Shown here: positions 1 to 12,199 of the stretch, piece by piece
Layout: each line of letters starts with the position of its first letter
How positions within the stretch are numbered: the stretch's first letter is position 1
Source of the DNA: Dipteronia dyeriana
Lineage: Eukaryota; Streptophyta; Magnoliopsida; Sapindales; Sapindaceae
Reading direction: 5' to 3'
Length of the DNA: 64,000 nt
NCBI GenBank assembly: GCA_032871835.1
Contig: CM065298.1
Location: 92,379,891-92,443,890 of the forward strand
Program-made: the position numbers and the translations under genes
Notes under the pieces: generated by a model
What the model was told of the DNA's origin: nothing
Databases searched by the model: none
What the model saw: the letters and a program-made list of their open reading frames with translations, nothing else

Positions 1-90
1 TTTAGTAATTTATTCTTAGCAACCTTTTTCCATATTGTTAGTTTTACAAAATTATGAATAAAAACCCAATTATGAGATTCCTAGAAATCC

Positions 91-190
91 AAGTATATGA
101 CAATAAGAACATATGAAAAATTTAAGCATATGATAATAAGAACATATAGAGAAATCCAAGCATATGATAATAAGAACATATGAAAAGATT
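91..190. repeat. Short tandem repeat, ~33-34 bp x 3
   Basis: Three head-to-tail copies of an AT-rich unit begin near 91, 124 and 158. Each carries the core ATAATAAGAACATAT or a one-base variant. No gene lies over it. The rest of 191-780 shows no gene or recognisable element. Confidence 0.7.
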
Positions 191-779
191 GAGCGCATAA
201 TAACATGAATAAATAAAATGCTCGGGCCATTAATTTGGAAAAAAATTCGAATGGGCGGAGAATCTCAAAGGAGCATGCCAGTCGAGCAAGGTCCACGGAG
301 ACCTTAGCTAAAAGGCAAACCCGATGCACATTCTGGAAAATGGCTCGAGGCACCGTCGAGAAAACCCCGTTGAGTTGTGCAGCTGTGTTAAGCAATTCAG
401 AGCTTAACGATTCGGTAAACCCTTGCGCAGATAAAACTATGAGATGTCCTCAGTGACTTGTGTAAGGACTCGAACGTATGATCGTGGTGAGCCTCGATAC
501 AAAGTTTGGGTAGCAACTGAGTATTAAACACAAGTACAAATCTACTTGCCTTTGTTTCGAGATGACTCGATTAATAATATTAGCCGACTCAGCACTTAAA
601 ATTACGCTGCTCAGGTAACAATACTAGCCAGTTAATAAGATACTTGACATTTTTAGTATTTTTAAGGTGTTGGGTTTTCATTACCTAGTTCATAATATTC
701 AAAGATTCATGGCTAAACAATCGTGCAAATATCGAATAGAACAAAAAAATTATTAACTAAATTTTTACAAAGTTCAAGT

Positions 780-2512
780 TCACTTTGGCGGAGCCGAAGA
801 CTTCGAGCTTTTCCCGATGCTCGGATCAGGAACCATTTCATACTCACAGAGAATACTTTCGTTCAAAGGCCAGATGATTGTGTCAACCATGTCATCCATC
901 CAAGCACCATAATCCATTCTAGGGACTAGTCCAACATTAGGCTCTGACCCATCCACCCCAGTTTCTCGACTGGCATAAAAAGTAGAAAGGCAATGCTCGG
1001 ACGAGACCTCTAGGTGCATAGGATGGGGATCTTTACCTTTGATGCGACAATAGGCTCTCCACTCTCTCAATTGAATCCAAAGGGCCTTTAAGGAATGATC
1101 CACATGATTTCTGATCGATAACTCTCAGTTGACTCAGGCCTTATCAGTCGCCCAGTTCTTGACCTTGATGAATTCACCAGCCAAAACCAACCCTCGTTGG
1201 AACTCCCTAAGAAGTAGGACATCATAAGCTGGGGACCTTTTGAAATGATCAAACCCTTAAACTTTAAGTTCCAGCCTGGCTTCCTTCGAAAGGGATTCAA
1301 TCGTTAAGGCTTGACGTTTAAGATCTTCAATCTTGTCCTCGTAGGATAACTTCGATTGTTCATCCTCTTGTTTAGCTTTAAGCATTAACTCCTGGGCGAC
1401 ATAGAACAAGTCTTGAAAAGATTTAACTTCTCTTCTGCAGCATAAGCTCTCTCCTCGACCTCTATCTTTTTCGCCAAACAACGATCGGCGAACTTCTGGG
1501 CAGAACTTACTTCCCTCTGATAGACCGCCTTAATCCGAGCACGATTATCCTCACTCTTATTTAACTAAGCTTTCAGATGCCTTATCCGATATGTTTGGAA
1601 TTGTTGCGTCTGAACAACTTCCGCAAACTCAGCGACCATCTGTAGAGAAATTGGTTAAAGATGCCCAATGCACGATAATGTAAAAAATACAATTCGAAAG
1701 ATTTACGTAGCTCATGCTGTTGAAAATATTTTGAAGACAATCTATCGGGGAACCACTCCTGAAGCGGCTCCATTGGTCGTCCTTGATAAAAGCTCGGCTG
1801 AATGACATGATTCTCAATATGTCCTGGGAGGTGGGACCCATAGGCCTTTCCGAGGATCCCATTACATCCTCAACCTCATCATCAACCTCGGAGGGTGGAA
1901 AATTTTCTTTGTCTAAACCCTCGTGAGGATACTACCCTTCCAAAGATTTCTCCACCTGAGCACTCAGGGAGTCCCCAACATCGACATCCTCATTGCTCGA
2001 TTCAATGAACGACACCACTCAGGGAATTTTTAGAAAGGGTCGAGTAGGAGAATCAACTGCTTTCCTTTTTTCAGCTCGAGTACGATGGAAGCCGAGGTCA
2101 ACTGTGGGTTCCATCTGATCCTCCGTGATGTCTTGAAAGGATTCAAAAAGATTAAAGAGAAGGCCAACCTGTTTGGTAGGGGGTTCTCTACATCTTTCAC
2201 CTCTTCGATAGGATAACTGGGATCATCAGATGTTACACCGTCAGGGTGCCTTCCTCGCCCATATTCATTCCCAGACCGCTGGTTTGTATCAGGTCCCGTA
2301 GGGCCACTCGGACCGCTTGGTTCCCCCACAGTCGGTTGAACAACCTCTTTAGAAAAAAACTCAGGAACTTGCTCACCTGTTTCCTCAGAGTCCTCATCCG
2401 ACTCGTCAATCGGTGGAGCAATCCCTTCTTCATTCTGACGGAAAGCATCCTTGCGACTCGGCTGAATAATCGCCTTTATCTGGCGAGCTTGAGCGTCACA
2501 TATAACGTCCAT
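780..2512 (-). pseudogene. Downstream part of a decayed gypsy-type (Transposase_28-like) gene
   Basis: Minus-strand open segments at 2030-2512, 1257-1481 and 780-1103 look like the middle and C-terminal parts of the gene whose N-terminal domain lies at 3037-3315. The 2512-2030 piece is acidic and Pro/Gly-rich (for example DESDEDSEETGEQ). The 1481-1257 piece is Lys/Glu-rich and would form a coiled coil, a layout I associate with plant 'putative gypsy type transposon' proteins. Frames change and stops occur between the pieces, so no continuous product can be read. Assignment rests on position, strand and composition, and the exact exon limits are not clear. Confidence 0.4.
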
Positions 2513-3036
2513 ATCATATACTAAATCCAGATAGGGTAAGGAGTTAGAAAATCACTCAATAAAAGCAACAATAAAGTTCACTTACATCGTTTGCTACGAG
2601 CAGAAATCTAAGCAAAGAAGCCAAGCTCTATCATTTTTTTCTCATAAAAAAGGTAGGACCTGATTTTTTTTTCAAAGTACGCACTACAGCCCGAGTAAGG
2701 TTAGTTAATTCAGTATAAGTGAAAATGGGCGGTGTTTTGTTCCAGCAGTCAGGAGAGCAGAAGTAGTGAGGAACCTTTAGTACTTCCCGAGCTTTATCAG
2801 ATAAGAGTTTAACCTGGTTTCCCCAGTTCCCTCATACAAAAAACCAATTGTTTTTTCAGTACTTTTTTTTTTACATCTGAGGAAGTATCAATGCCCCAAC
2901 CCAATTTAACTCCTTCAGAAATCCAGCTACTCAGAGGGTTGGACAAAAGAAAATAAGTCTCAGTCTTACCAGACTACCTGAGGGTAAAAAATTACCGTAT
3001 TTCACGATGGGAAGGCAGCTGCAACTTCATGCGTCT

Positions 3037-3315
3037 CTACATGTGCCACATACACATCAGAATTCTATAACTGTTCGGGGTAAGCTGGGCAGGAGCAGTC
3101 CCCGCCTCGGTAAGGAACCAGACAATGAAGGGCTGAAGGGGAAGAGTCACCCCACAGCTAAGCATGGATCCATAATTTACCACCATGCCAGGAGGAGGAT
3201 TCCATGCGGCCTTATCACTGGTCGTTGTCATCAGGATAGAATCATCTAGATCTAACCGAGTACAAAATTTCTCGATCTTTGTGTCCCTAACCACATTCAG
3301 TTTGACATCATACAC
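3037..3315 (-). pseudogene. Putative gypsy-type transposon domain (Transposase_28-like)
   Basis: The 92-residue open segment contains GVTLPLQPFIVWFLTEAG followed by APAQLTPNSYRIL. This resembles the plant 'putative gypsy type transposon' domain, whose signature is a hydrophobic helix followed by PxQLxPNxWR. The domain belongs to high-copy plant retroelement-associated proteins of unknown biochemical role. A later segment (near 2880-2960, minus) reads GKTETYFLLSNPLSSW, which fits the following part of the same protein after a frameshift or intron. At 3825-3840 upstream there is a CCCTAGGG-containing leader typical of plant 5' UTRs. No intact start-to-stop frame remains. Confidence 0.55.
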
Positions 3316-3420
3316 ACTCGGGCGTTCAAGAGAAAAGAGAATCCGAGAGGCGCGGTGCTCTTTCTCAACATCATTCTCATTAACTTCTTACCTCCCGATC
3401 AGAACATCGCTTGAACCATA

Positions 3421-4213
3421 ATTGTGAACCGTGCAATTACTTCAATGTTTTTCCTTCCTAGATCGAAGAGGTACCCTGTGATGTTCAAAAGAGGGGACAC
3501 TAGTGTAAAGCCCAGAAACGTCAACATTCAAAAATTAAGGTTGGTCAAGGGGCGTTTCCCCTAGTAATTTATAAATACACAAGACCAAATAAGTATCTCC
3601 ACGCTCAAGCGTATCAAAGGCCTTAACAAAAAAAACGGTGGCGTGCAATGGGGTCCAAGGAAACTAACCTTAAAAGCAGACGCAGAGAAACCGAAAAAAG
3701 CCACAGTGAAGAACCAAAACGAATCTATGCTTGAGAACCTGAGTTTTTGCCTCTTTCTGTGAAAATGAACGACAAAGAACAACTTTTTTTAGTTTAAACA
3801 AACCACTCAATGATCAAAGACGTGAAACCCTAGGGTTTCGAGAAGCGAGAAAAATCGAAAGAAAAGAAGGAACGTTTGGTGACGTAGGCGGCGTATCTGA
3901 TAATCAATGAGTCGTGTCTCATAAATGCCCATAGATATACCAAACGATAGAAGAGCACGTGTCATAAAGAAAACTGATCAAGCCGTCAGAATTGCTGAGC
4001 GTCGCAATCATGAGGATTTTGCATGAAAGGGCGAATCACACATACATGGAAAACATTGAGACACGTCATTAATGCAGTGCATTATTTAAGGATTATTATT
4101 CCTATATTAATGAGACATTAAAGAATGAAAAGACAAAAACCTAGTCGGAGGATCGATTAAATTACTTCCGCCAAAACAAAATTCTACTCGGCATAAGTAT
4201 TTTAAGGGATGTT
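3421..4213. other. Non-coding leader and flank
   Basis: The minus strand holds a plausible 5' leader (about 3780-3870, with AAACCCTAGGGTTTC) for the decayed gene to the left. The remainder has no recognisable gene or repeat. Confidence 0.3.
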
Positions 4214-5019
4214 GTTATATGTAAATTTTATTGAATGTACACATCACTGATAGGTAAGGAAATCCCTTAAAGAGATTATAAGATGAGCATCCAAGCTGGC
4301 ATCTAGAAGACACCATCCATGACATTACTAAAGAAAAAGAACCTGAGTAAACCCGAATACGGGTAATCGGCACATTTAGTTCCACTTGAGAGAACATAAG
4401 AGGCCCCAGTAAAGGAGTTCAATACACGATTCACATACGAGAATAAGCCCAAGAAGGAATCTATAATCATACTCTGATACGCAAAACATATGTGTTTCAT
4501 TCCCCGTATCAAATGAGGAAAGAATTTAACAAGTTTCTAGAATGATAAAACACCAAACAGGAAACAAGTTCAAACCAAAGCAACAACTCTACTCTTCTAG
4601 AAAATTACACATCAATTAGGAAATAAGATCCTAAGCGGACTGTGTAATCAGAGTCCCATAAAGATTCCAACTAGATCCGCATGATCTCAGAAATAGGAAT
4701 GAAGACAAAGATGACCTTGACAAGTAATCAATTTTAATTAGATCCAATCTCCTTTTCTTACTTATGTATTCAGGATTAGGGTTCTATGTACATATAAATA
4801 GACCCCTAATCCCATTAGAGAAAGGGGGAACAAATAAAAAAAAAAGATACGCTAGACAAAAAAAATAATAGAGAAGAAACCACTGTAATAGAGAGGTAGA
4901 GAGAGATCGAATGGTGTAATTCGTCATTCAATAGTGGATTTGACTGGGTTGTGTATTCAACCATCATTTGATATTTATCCGATTATCGGAGTTTTACCAT
5001 GTATACTCGTGTCATAACA
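4214..5019 (+). mobile_element. Candidate solo LTR with internal TATA box
   Basis: An ~806-bp segment starts TGTTATATG and ends GTCATAACA, giving TG...CA ends with a 6-bp inverted repeat (TGTTAT/ATAACA). A TATA box in the expected mid position (ACATATAAATAGACCCC, ~4792) is followed by an A-rich stretch that could hold a polyadenylation signal. I could not find a 5-bp target duplication or a second copy, so this could also be the remaining LTR of a truncated element. Family unknown; a Ty3/gypsy LTR is only a guess. Confidence 0.3.
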
Positions 5020-5149
5020 ACCTCAATTGCATTCTCTTTCTCTTTTGACAGGTCATAATCAAGCTCAGCTTGTTGACTTTCTTGACCATCGAGAAATCGA
5101 CACCAACATATTTAAAATCAAGATTCATAATTTTCAACTCCACACCTTC

Positions 5150-5423
5150 ATTCACATATAGGACACAAACGGATCATAAAAAATAGGTTCTTATAATCTC
5201 CACATTTGGCTATTTCATGACAAAATCATCACTCACAGATAAAACCTCACATCATAAAAATAAGCTATTGGTCAACAAATGTATATTCTACGTTACATTA
5301 AGAGAAGCCTAAGATACTAAGTCTTCAAGGTCTTCAAGGTCTTCAATCTCTTCGTAGATCATCATATCTACACACATTAACTAAGAAAACACTTGCATGT
5401 GAGATGAACAAATATAAAAAGAA
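5150..5423 (-). mobile_element. Sirevirus-like relic A, left piece
   Basis: This stretch aligns by eye with about 61850-62130 in relic B: both share TTTGGCTATTTC(A/G)TGACAAAA followed by ATCACTCACA-type sequence. It is the LTR part of an old element interrupted at 5424 by a MULE, and it resumes at 12383. The last 9 bp (TAAAAAGAA) are the MULE target-site duplication. Confidence 0.5.
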
Positions 5424-5610
5424 GGGTCAGTGATTTCTACGGCCACTAATTTGGTGAGGTGGTCCCTAAATGATCATTAATTTTTTACAATAGTTCAGAT
5501 TAGCCATTTTTTAAAAAGAAAGTATTAACCGTTGCCACTTTTCCCATTAATTATTGCAAATCCGTTTGCTTATGTCATAATCTGTTAAAATAGATGTCAA
5601 AACAGTAAAA
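5424..5610 (+). repeat. Left terminal inverted repeat of MULE-1
   Basis: Begins GGGTCAGTGATTTC. Reading inward it matches the reverse complement of 12200-12373 at blocks such as CCACTAATTTGG versus CCATTAATTGG, GGTCCC versus GAGTCCC, and AGTTCAGATTAGCCATTTT versus TGTTCCAAAATCACCATTTT. A CTGTTAA.AT motif lies further in on both sides. Identity is only about 60-65% by eye. Confidence 0.6.
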
Positions 5611-5748
5611 CAAGAAGGGGCAATATTGTAAAATCATCAAGTCCCCATCATAGGGCATACTTCGACTAAGATATTCAAAGTTTTTTTCTCATTTTTCTTT
5701 TTTGTAAAAGACTGATCTCTATGAACACAGGGAAGCTCTACAACAATG

Positions 5749-8700
5749 GAGGATTATTTTGAGCGAAACAGGAGAAAGACGATTGCAAGATATGGATTAC
5801 AAGGTACTTTTAATGAGGTTTATTTAGTTTTGGAAAGACTTTATATGACTTTTAAATCAAAATTACTTCTTTTATACGATTGCCTTGTTGAATGAATTCT
5901 TCACTTCAAAAAATAAAATAAAATAAAGGCCATGCCACATGATCCATTGTTTCATTTGTTATTCTTGTATTTCTCTATTACGTTATCTTTCCTTCCATTA
6001 GGTTTAATATTTGGGTTTAATTGGGTTTAATATTCTATTGTTTAATATTTGTGTTTAATTGGTTTGCTTTTTGTTATTTGTAGTGTCCCTTTTTGTTGTG
6101 TGTGTGTTGCGTTGGGCTGGTGATGCCTTGTTTCTGGTGTGGCTGTTTGGTCTGTTCTTGTTTCTGGCCTTTTGTGTTGCTCTGTTGTTTATTTGTGCCT
6201 TTTTTGGCTCTAAATAAATTGCAATTAAAAAAAAATAAAAAAATTGGCTTCCACTCTTTTATTCCACTTGCAGAAGAAGAAGTCAATATTTGGGTTTAAT
6301 ATTTTACAAATCGTTTAAGTGAAAGCAATTTTCACTTTACAATTTTTCTTAAACTTTCACTTTCCCTTTATATCACTTTTTAATTTAAAATTCGTTTTGT
6401 TAGTTCTCTTACTATATTGGGCATTATTATCATTGAATTACATGAATATTATATCCTTTCATAGATAATTATTTTGACCTATATACTATCGTTGTCTTCT
6501 ATGATGAGGTATTTGACAATAGTAATGGAAATACTGAGTATATTGGCGGGAAGTGTGAGATAGTGACTGATTGTGATATCATTGCGATTCTAGACTTTTA
6601 TGATTTGACTAGGAGATTTGGGTACCAGAAAGACTATGAAGCTTGGTATGTTATTCCTGGACTTGGTTTGGAAGATGGGTTGGTTAAGATTATTAAGAAT
6701 GATAATGTGGAACAAATGAGTCATGCACTGAATCCTGATATGAAAGATGCTGTGTATATCCAAGGTACAATGGTTGAACATGATGAAGCATACCCTTCAA
6801 ATGTGAATCAATTTGAGAATGTTGAAGCTGAAGAAACAGAACATGGCGAATGGACAAATTATGTTGAAGAACCAAAACAGGGTGATATGGAAAATGATTA
6901 CCTTGAGGCATACTCTAATAGTGGAAGTGAGAGTGAAGACTAGGATGACGATTTTATGGAACCAGAGTACCAACAAGAGGAAGAGCCTGAAGTTGTTAAG
7001 CATAATGATGCCTTTGTGGTTGATGGTGAGGAGCAGAATGAATGAGAGAATGATGAGTACAAAAATTCTGGTTCAGAAAATTATGAAAGCCAGTTTGATG
7101 ATGAGCAAAGGGCAGCTTTGAATGAGTTGAGAAAGTTGGACACAAAAAGGGATTTGAAGAAAATAAAAGTGGTCAATTCAAACTTTGAATTTTTTGACGA
7201 GAACAGTAATCTTAGGAATATAAACCAAGGGTCAGCCAAGGTTTTTCTAAAGGGAAAGTTTTAAAAAATGCAGTAAAAGTGTATTCTATAAAGAAGGGTC
7301 GGTCAATACACTTTCCTTGCAACAAGCCAAAAAGAGTTCAAGAAGTTTGAAAGATGAGGGAAAATGGTTGTCCCTGGTCAGTTTGGGGTTCTAGATATGA
7401 CAAGGACACAATTAGTTTCCTTCTAAAAACCCTAAATGATAGCCACACGTGTCATAGAGTTCAAAACAATAGCTTGCCAATGCTTTTTGGCTTTCTAAGA
7501 GGTACACCAAGGCCCTTAAACCTGGTGGGAACTTCAACTTTGGAGATTTTGTTGGGAAGGTCAAAAAGGACTACATCTTGGCACCATCTAGAAGCCAAGT
7601 GTATCCGGCAAAGAATAAAGCTGGAGAGATAATTTAGGGAAGCTTATATGCACAATATGGAAAGCTTAGGATTATGCAGAAGAATTAAAAAGGTCTAATC
7701 CAGGTTCCACTGTGGTGATAGACACTAAGTTGGGAGCCAATGAAGAACATATGTTTAGGAGAATTTACATTTGCTTAAATGCATGCAAAGTTGGTTGGCT
7801 AGCTGGTTGTAGGCCAATAATCTGCTTAGATGCATGCCACACTAAGTCCTAGCAAATATTTCAACACAAATCCTAGCTTATGTTTGCTATTGGAATCGAT
7901 GCAGACAACTCGTACTATCTGATTGCCTACGCTGTGGTTGAGAGGGAAAGCTATGGCACATGGAAATGGTTTCTAAAGTTTCTCAAGATAGATTTGAACT
8001 TGAACCAGCCATTTAGTATAACATTCATGACTGACAAACAAAAAGGCCTTGTTGAGGCTATCAATAAGCTATAGAGAGACAGTGAACACAGGTTTTGTGT
8101 CAGGCATATGTATGCAAATTTTAAGAAGAAGTTTAAGGGTGATTTAATTAGAAACAAAGTATGGCAAGCTGCAAAAGCATCAACAAAGGAAGAGTGGAAG
8201 GATATCATGCAGAAAATAAAGGTCATAGATGTTAAAGCTTGGCAATGGCTAAATGACAAACCTGCTCATCAATAGACCAAGAGTCATTTCTCAATTTTCC
8301 CAAAGTGTGACATGCTCTTAAAAAATCTGTGTAAGTGTGTCAATGGTGACAAAACAGTTATTATAGCAAGGTGTCTTCCAATCTATTTTATGTTAGAAAT
8401 GATTAGGGTAAAGATTATTGAGAGGAGAGCTAGTAGAAGACAAGATATGGAGAAATGGTTTGGGGAAATTAGGCCTCAGAGATTTTAGAAATTGCAGCTA
8501 AGAGCAGTGGAACCCCAGTTGCTGTTGTGGACTTGGCGGTAAAAACTTGTAGTTGCAATCTATGGAACCTAACTGGAATTCCATGCATGCATGATATAAG
8601 TGCAATTTATTGGAGGCATGAAGATCCGTTGTCTTATGTACATGACCACTACAAGAAGAGCACTCAGAAGAAAATTTGGCAAAATGTTATTCATGGGATT

Positions 8701-9432
8701 AAGATGGAAAAAGTATTGGAATACGTCAGAATTGCCTCCATTATTACCATCGAAAATTTTGAAACAAGCTGGCCGTCCTAAAAAGCTAAGATATAGAGGT
8801 GTTAGTGAAATTCCAACCAATGCCAGAAAGTTCACGAGGATTCATAGGTCATATACATGCACCAAATGCAAGCAGCAAGGACATAGCTTCAAAACATGTG
8901 ACAAGAGGGCTGAACTTCTCGTAAAGATATAGAAACATGTAATTTACTATAACTCTTGTAACTCTTGTCATATTATTTAACAATTGTTATTTCTTTATAT
9001 TTTATAACACTTGGCATTTACTTTATTGAAGAATTTGAACCAACAACTTGTTATGAACCAACAACCTGTTGAGAACCAACAAACTGAAACTTCAGTTGAT
9101 GTTCCAGACATTCAAACTGAATTTGTGCACAGTAATGAAGTGGGTGAAAAGGTATGAGATTCAATTAGTATACTTACAACATATTTTCTTATGTTGTTTT
9201 GCTCTTTTATAAATCTGACATTGATTTCATTTTGTAGATAATGACTCAAGAATCATTGGACAACAAATCCGTATGGACAACATTGAGCTACTGTTAGCTA
9301 ATGTTAGGACTTTGAAGCAACATTATGCAACCAAGCTAATTCCATATCTGCACCCAAATGATCCTTTACTACACTATTTTCTGTCTGAAAACCAAGTTGA
9401 AGAAGAACATCCGCAGGAACAACAAGCTTAGA
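5749..9432 (+). pseudogene. MuDR-type MULE transposase pseudogene
   Basis: Domains appear in order. A possible first exon starts with ATG at 5749 and ends at a GT donor near 5800. A PB1-like N-terminal domain follows at ~6480-6730 (TIVVFYDEVFD...YIGGKCE), then an acidic linker. The zinc-chelating DNA-binding region lies at 7300-7470 (GCPWSVWGSR...DSHTCHR). The MULE DDE domain is at 7750-8330, with first Asp in CLDACH and second Asp in MTDKQKGL. The SWIM finger is at 8540-8600 (CSCNLWNLTGIPCMH) and a CCHC knuckle at ~8855 (CTKCKQQGHSFKTC). Two short C-terminal exons follow, with donors at 8921 and 9153 and an acceptor at ~9239. In-frame stops occur at 6941, 7042 and 7261, with several frameshifts. 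The usual third acidic residue (CESFN-type motif) reads CKCVN, so catalysis is lost. Confidence 0.8.
6055..6243 (+). mobile_element. LINE 3' tail fragment
   Basis: A T/G-rich stretch (TTGTTGTGTGTGTGTTGCG, TTTGTGTTGCTCTGTTGT) ends in AAATAAATTGCAATT and a run of A's at 6227-6243. It resembles the 3' UTR of the large LINE ending at 60209. It sits in what looks like intron 1 of the MULE-1 transposase. No coding sequence of the LINE remains. Confidence 0.45.
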
Positions 9433-10390
9433 AAGGAAAAAGAAAAAAGTAAAAAGAAAAAAATTGGTGGCTTTAGAAAGAAGCAGAAGACAAACTGAGT
9501 TTTGAGTTTTTTAGTCTAGACAGTTTTATATTGAGTTTGGATAGGTTCTTGAACATATTAAGTAGTTTAGAACATATTCTGCACTAGTTTTATGATGATA
9601 GTATGGAGTACACAAAAGTTCTCTGAGGTGCTTATAAATAACGACAATGTATTGTTTACCGGTACCGTTTACCGGTACCATTTTTTCATCTTTCTTAGGG
9701 AGTTGAACTTTCATTTTCACTAGCCAAATATAATCAGGAGCGGAAATTCTGACAATGATAGAGCCTTTAGCTTTATTCAGAATTAAAAGTGAAAAATCTG
9801 AAGAGTCTAGAAAATTAGAACAAAATTAAGATCTAGAAATGCAATACCAAATATAAAAATGGAAACATAAAAGTATATATCATCAAAACTTTCATATACA
9901 TTCTATAGTTTTCAGTTTTATAAGAATACTGTGCACAATTATGAGTATAAAATGTCAACAAAATTTGATAACGTGATCAATACATTAAACAGCTATCTAC
10001 CCAACAAGTACAACACCATTGACACTAGTCATCAATGTACGGTTTCAGATTTATAACCAATTTTATGAAATTGTATCTACTTGTATCATGAGAATGCCAA
10101 ATTTCAATAATTCATTTTATACATTTTGAAATCCTAATAAAAAAGAACTCGCCCACTCGAAACATGCTTTAAACATTTTTTAAAGACGTATCTTGCCTTT
10201 ACAAACAAAAACTTCTATTACTCTTAGACATATATTAACAAAAATTCTTGAATGTCACATTCAACAAAACAAGGAAAACACATAAAATAGTCACAAAATA
10301 CTTAAAAGAATAATCTCATTTAAAGGAAGCGATTATCCAACCCACCGAACTCTCAAACAAGCAACAAAATTTTCGTCCTTGTCCATGCAC
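9433..10390. other. Internal MULE-1 spacer with no gene
   Basis: AT-rich and without a recognisable gene. A 15-bp tandem pair, CCGTTTACCGGTACC-like, lies at about 9652-9680. Confidence 0.4.
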
Positions 10391-11461
10391 TTTTTTTTTT
10401 GAAACAAAATTTTATTCAACCGTCGTTGAGGGAAAAAAGTTTACATCATTACCAACAAGCACTTCTATCCAGCTAGCTAGGAAAATAAATAAACCAATAC
10501 ACAGAACTATCAATATTAACAGTATAACTAGCCACATTGTGAGCCACTGTGTTGCAATATCTAGGAACATATGAAATGGATACATCTCTATATCCTGTCA
10601 TCAACATCCAAACATCTTGAACCACATTCTCAACATTGTTCCGCGAAACAGTCTTACCATTACACAAGTTAACAATCCCTAATACATCTGACTCAATTTC
10701 CAAAGACAACAGTCTATGAAAAACCTTCGAAGATGGCCTTAGCTTCTGACACATCCACAGAATCCACCCTCTTCAAAGGAACAACAGCAGCACCCACCGG
10801 TAACCCTGCATCATTCTTAATCACCAAACCTACCACTAACCAACCTGATTGCAGCATCAACATTAATCTTGAAAACACCTTATCCCAGATTTGATTTCTC
10901 TTCATCCTTAGCTTCCTTTTTTCCATTGTTGTGAGTGTTCTCTGAAGCCCCCGTGAAAAGCAAAAATATATTTCTCATCTCAACACCATCAGCCATCCTT
11001 ATCAGCAACCTCACCTCCAAGTAAAGCATGGTTCCAGTTATGCCAAATAAACCAAGCTGTCACAATAAAAAGCATCACCATATCGACCCCTTGTACATTT
11101 AAAACCCACATTTTTCCGTGCACTTATTAGACAAATCACATTCTTCAATCCGGGCTCCTCCTTCCTTGATAGGTCTAAATCTTCTACATTGCCACTCTCT
11201 TTATGCACATCCTTAGATTTCACCTCATCACTGAATTTTCTTTCTTGGGGATTCCCTCATTAGCTGTCGCTTCCTTGTTCGAATCATCACTACCCTTTTG
11301 CACATCTTCGGATCCTTTCGAACCACATTTGTTATTACTCGAATTGTCCTTAATGGAATCTTCTTAACATGAACAACAATACCCTCCTTTGATTTATTCA
11401 CTTGATCTGCTTTATTATCCAATTTCACTTTATCAACCTCACCACTAGAAATAGAAACCAA
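10391..11461 (-). pseudogene. Internally deleted LINE fragment with RNase H end
   Basis: The minus strand ends with a poly-A tail (T-run at 10391-10400). Before it, 10926-10473 encodes a plant LINE-type RNase H domain in two frames: VIKNDAG...SEAKAIFEG, then LLSLEIESDVLGIVN and VPRYCNTVAHNVA. Immediately upstream (~11040) reads AWFIWHNWNHALLGG, the WxxWxxRN-like linker before RNase H. Further upstream (11461-11100) lies Lys/Glu-rich sequence like LINE ORF1. The endonuclease and reverse transcriptase are missing entirely, so a large internal deletion joined ORF1 to the RNase H end. Confidence 0.6.
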
Positions 11462-11823
11462 GTCGAATTCGGATCCAATCTAGAATCTGCAACTACAACC
11501 ACATTTTCTTATAATGAAATTACAATCTATAACCAACTAGAAAACTATCTTGATTTGATTCAAATAAAAAAAAAGTTTCTTTATTTATTTCAAAATTACA
11601 TTAAAATCAGCAACAGAGCAATCATTAACAAACAGTACGAGGAAGAGAAACACCAACAACATGTAACTTGTTTCCATTTTTATTATTTTGAAACAACCCC
11701 ATTTCAATATACTACAAGATGTACATGGTTTTCATAAAATTGGAATAATTTTTTTGATCATCATATGAGTTTGTTGAAATAGACAACTATATTGTAATTT
11801 GTGAGAGATGGAATGAGAACATC

Positions 11824-12110
11824 TTTTTTTTTAATAACAAACGATATATTAGAGGCTAAGGAAGCCAAAAACAGAGCAACCACAACACGGTAGGGAGCAA
11901 CTGCATCAAACAAACCAGAATGAAAGGCCACAAAACCAAGTCCTAACTCAAACAATCACTCAGCAAAACAATAGCAAAGCCACAACAAATATAGCCTCCA
12001 AACGCAAACACAAAAAACAACTTATAGAGCCTGAAAACAAACAAGAAGAATACACTAAGAAAACCAGATAAAACGAGAAACCCAAAAAACTAAAAAAATA
12101 CGAGAACGTT
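11824..12110 (-). mobile_element. LINE 3' tail fragment, minus strand
   Basis: On the minus strand this is a T/G-rich 3'-UTR-like stretch (GTTGTGGTTGCTCTG, TTTTTGGCTTCC) ending in a poly-A run (T's at 11824-11832). Composition and layout match the tails at 6055-6243 and 60050-60209. The 5' limit is approximate. Confidence 0.4.
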
Positions 12111-12199
12111 ATTGAGCATGATTTTCTCGTGATATTGCTTGTGCGCATCACAGTATAGGATGTGCTTCTCATCAAAGTTGTCGAGCTCTCACTAAAAAT

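Noticed and set aside
2246..2524. Plus-strand ORF of 92 residues
   Set aside because: Shadow of the acidic minus-strand segment of the gypsy-type gene relic.
6005..6301. Direct repeat AATATTTGGGTTTAAT flanking the LINE tail, as a target duplication
   Set aside because: The right copy lies ~43 bp beyond the poly-A end, so it is not a clean TSD.
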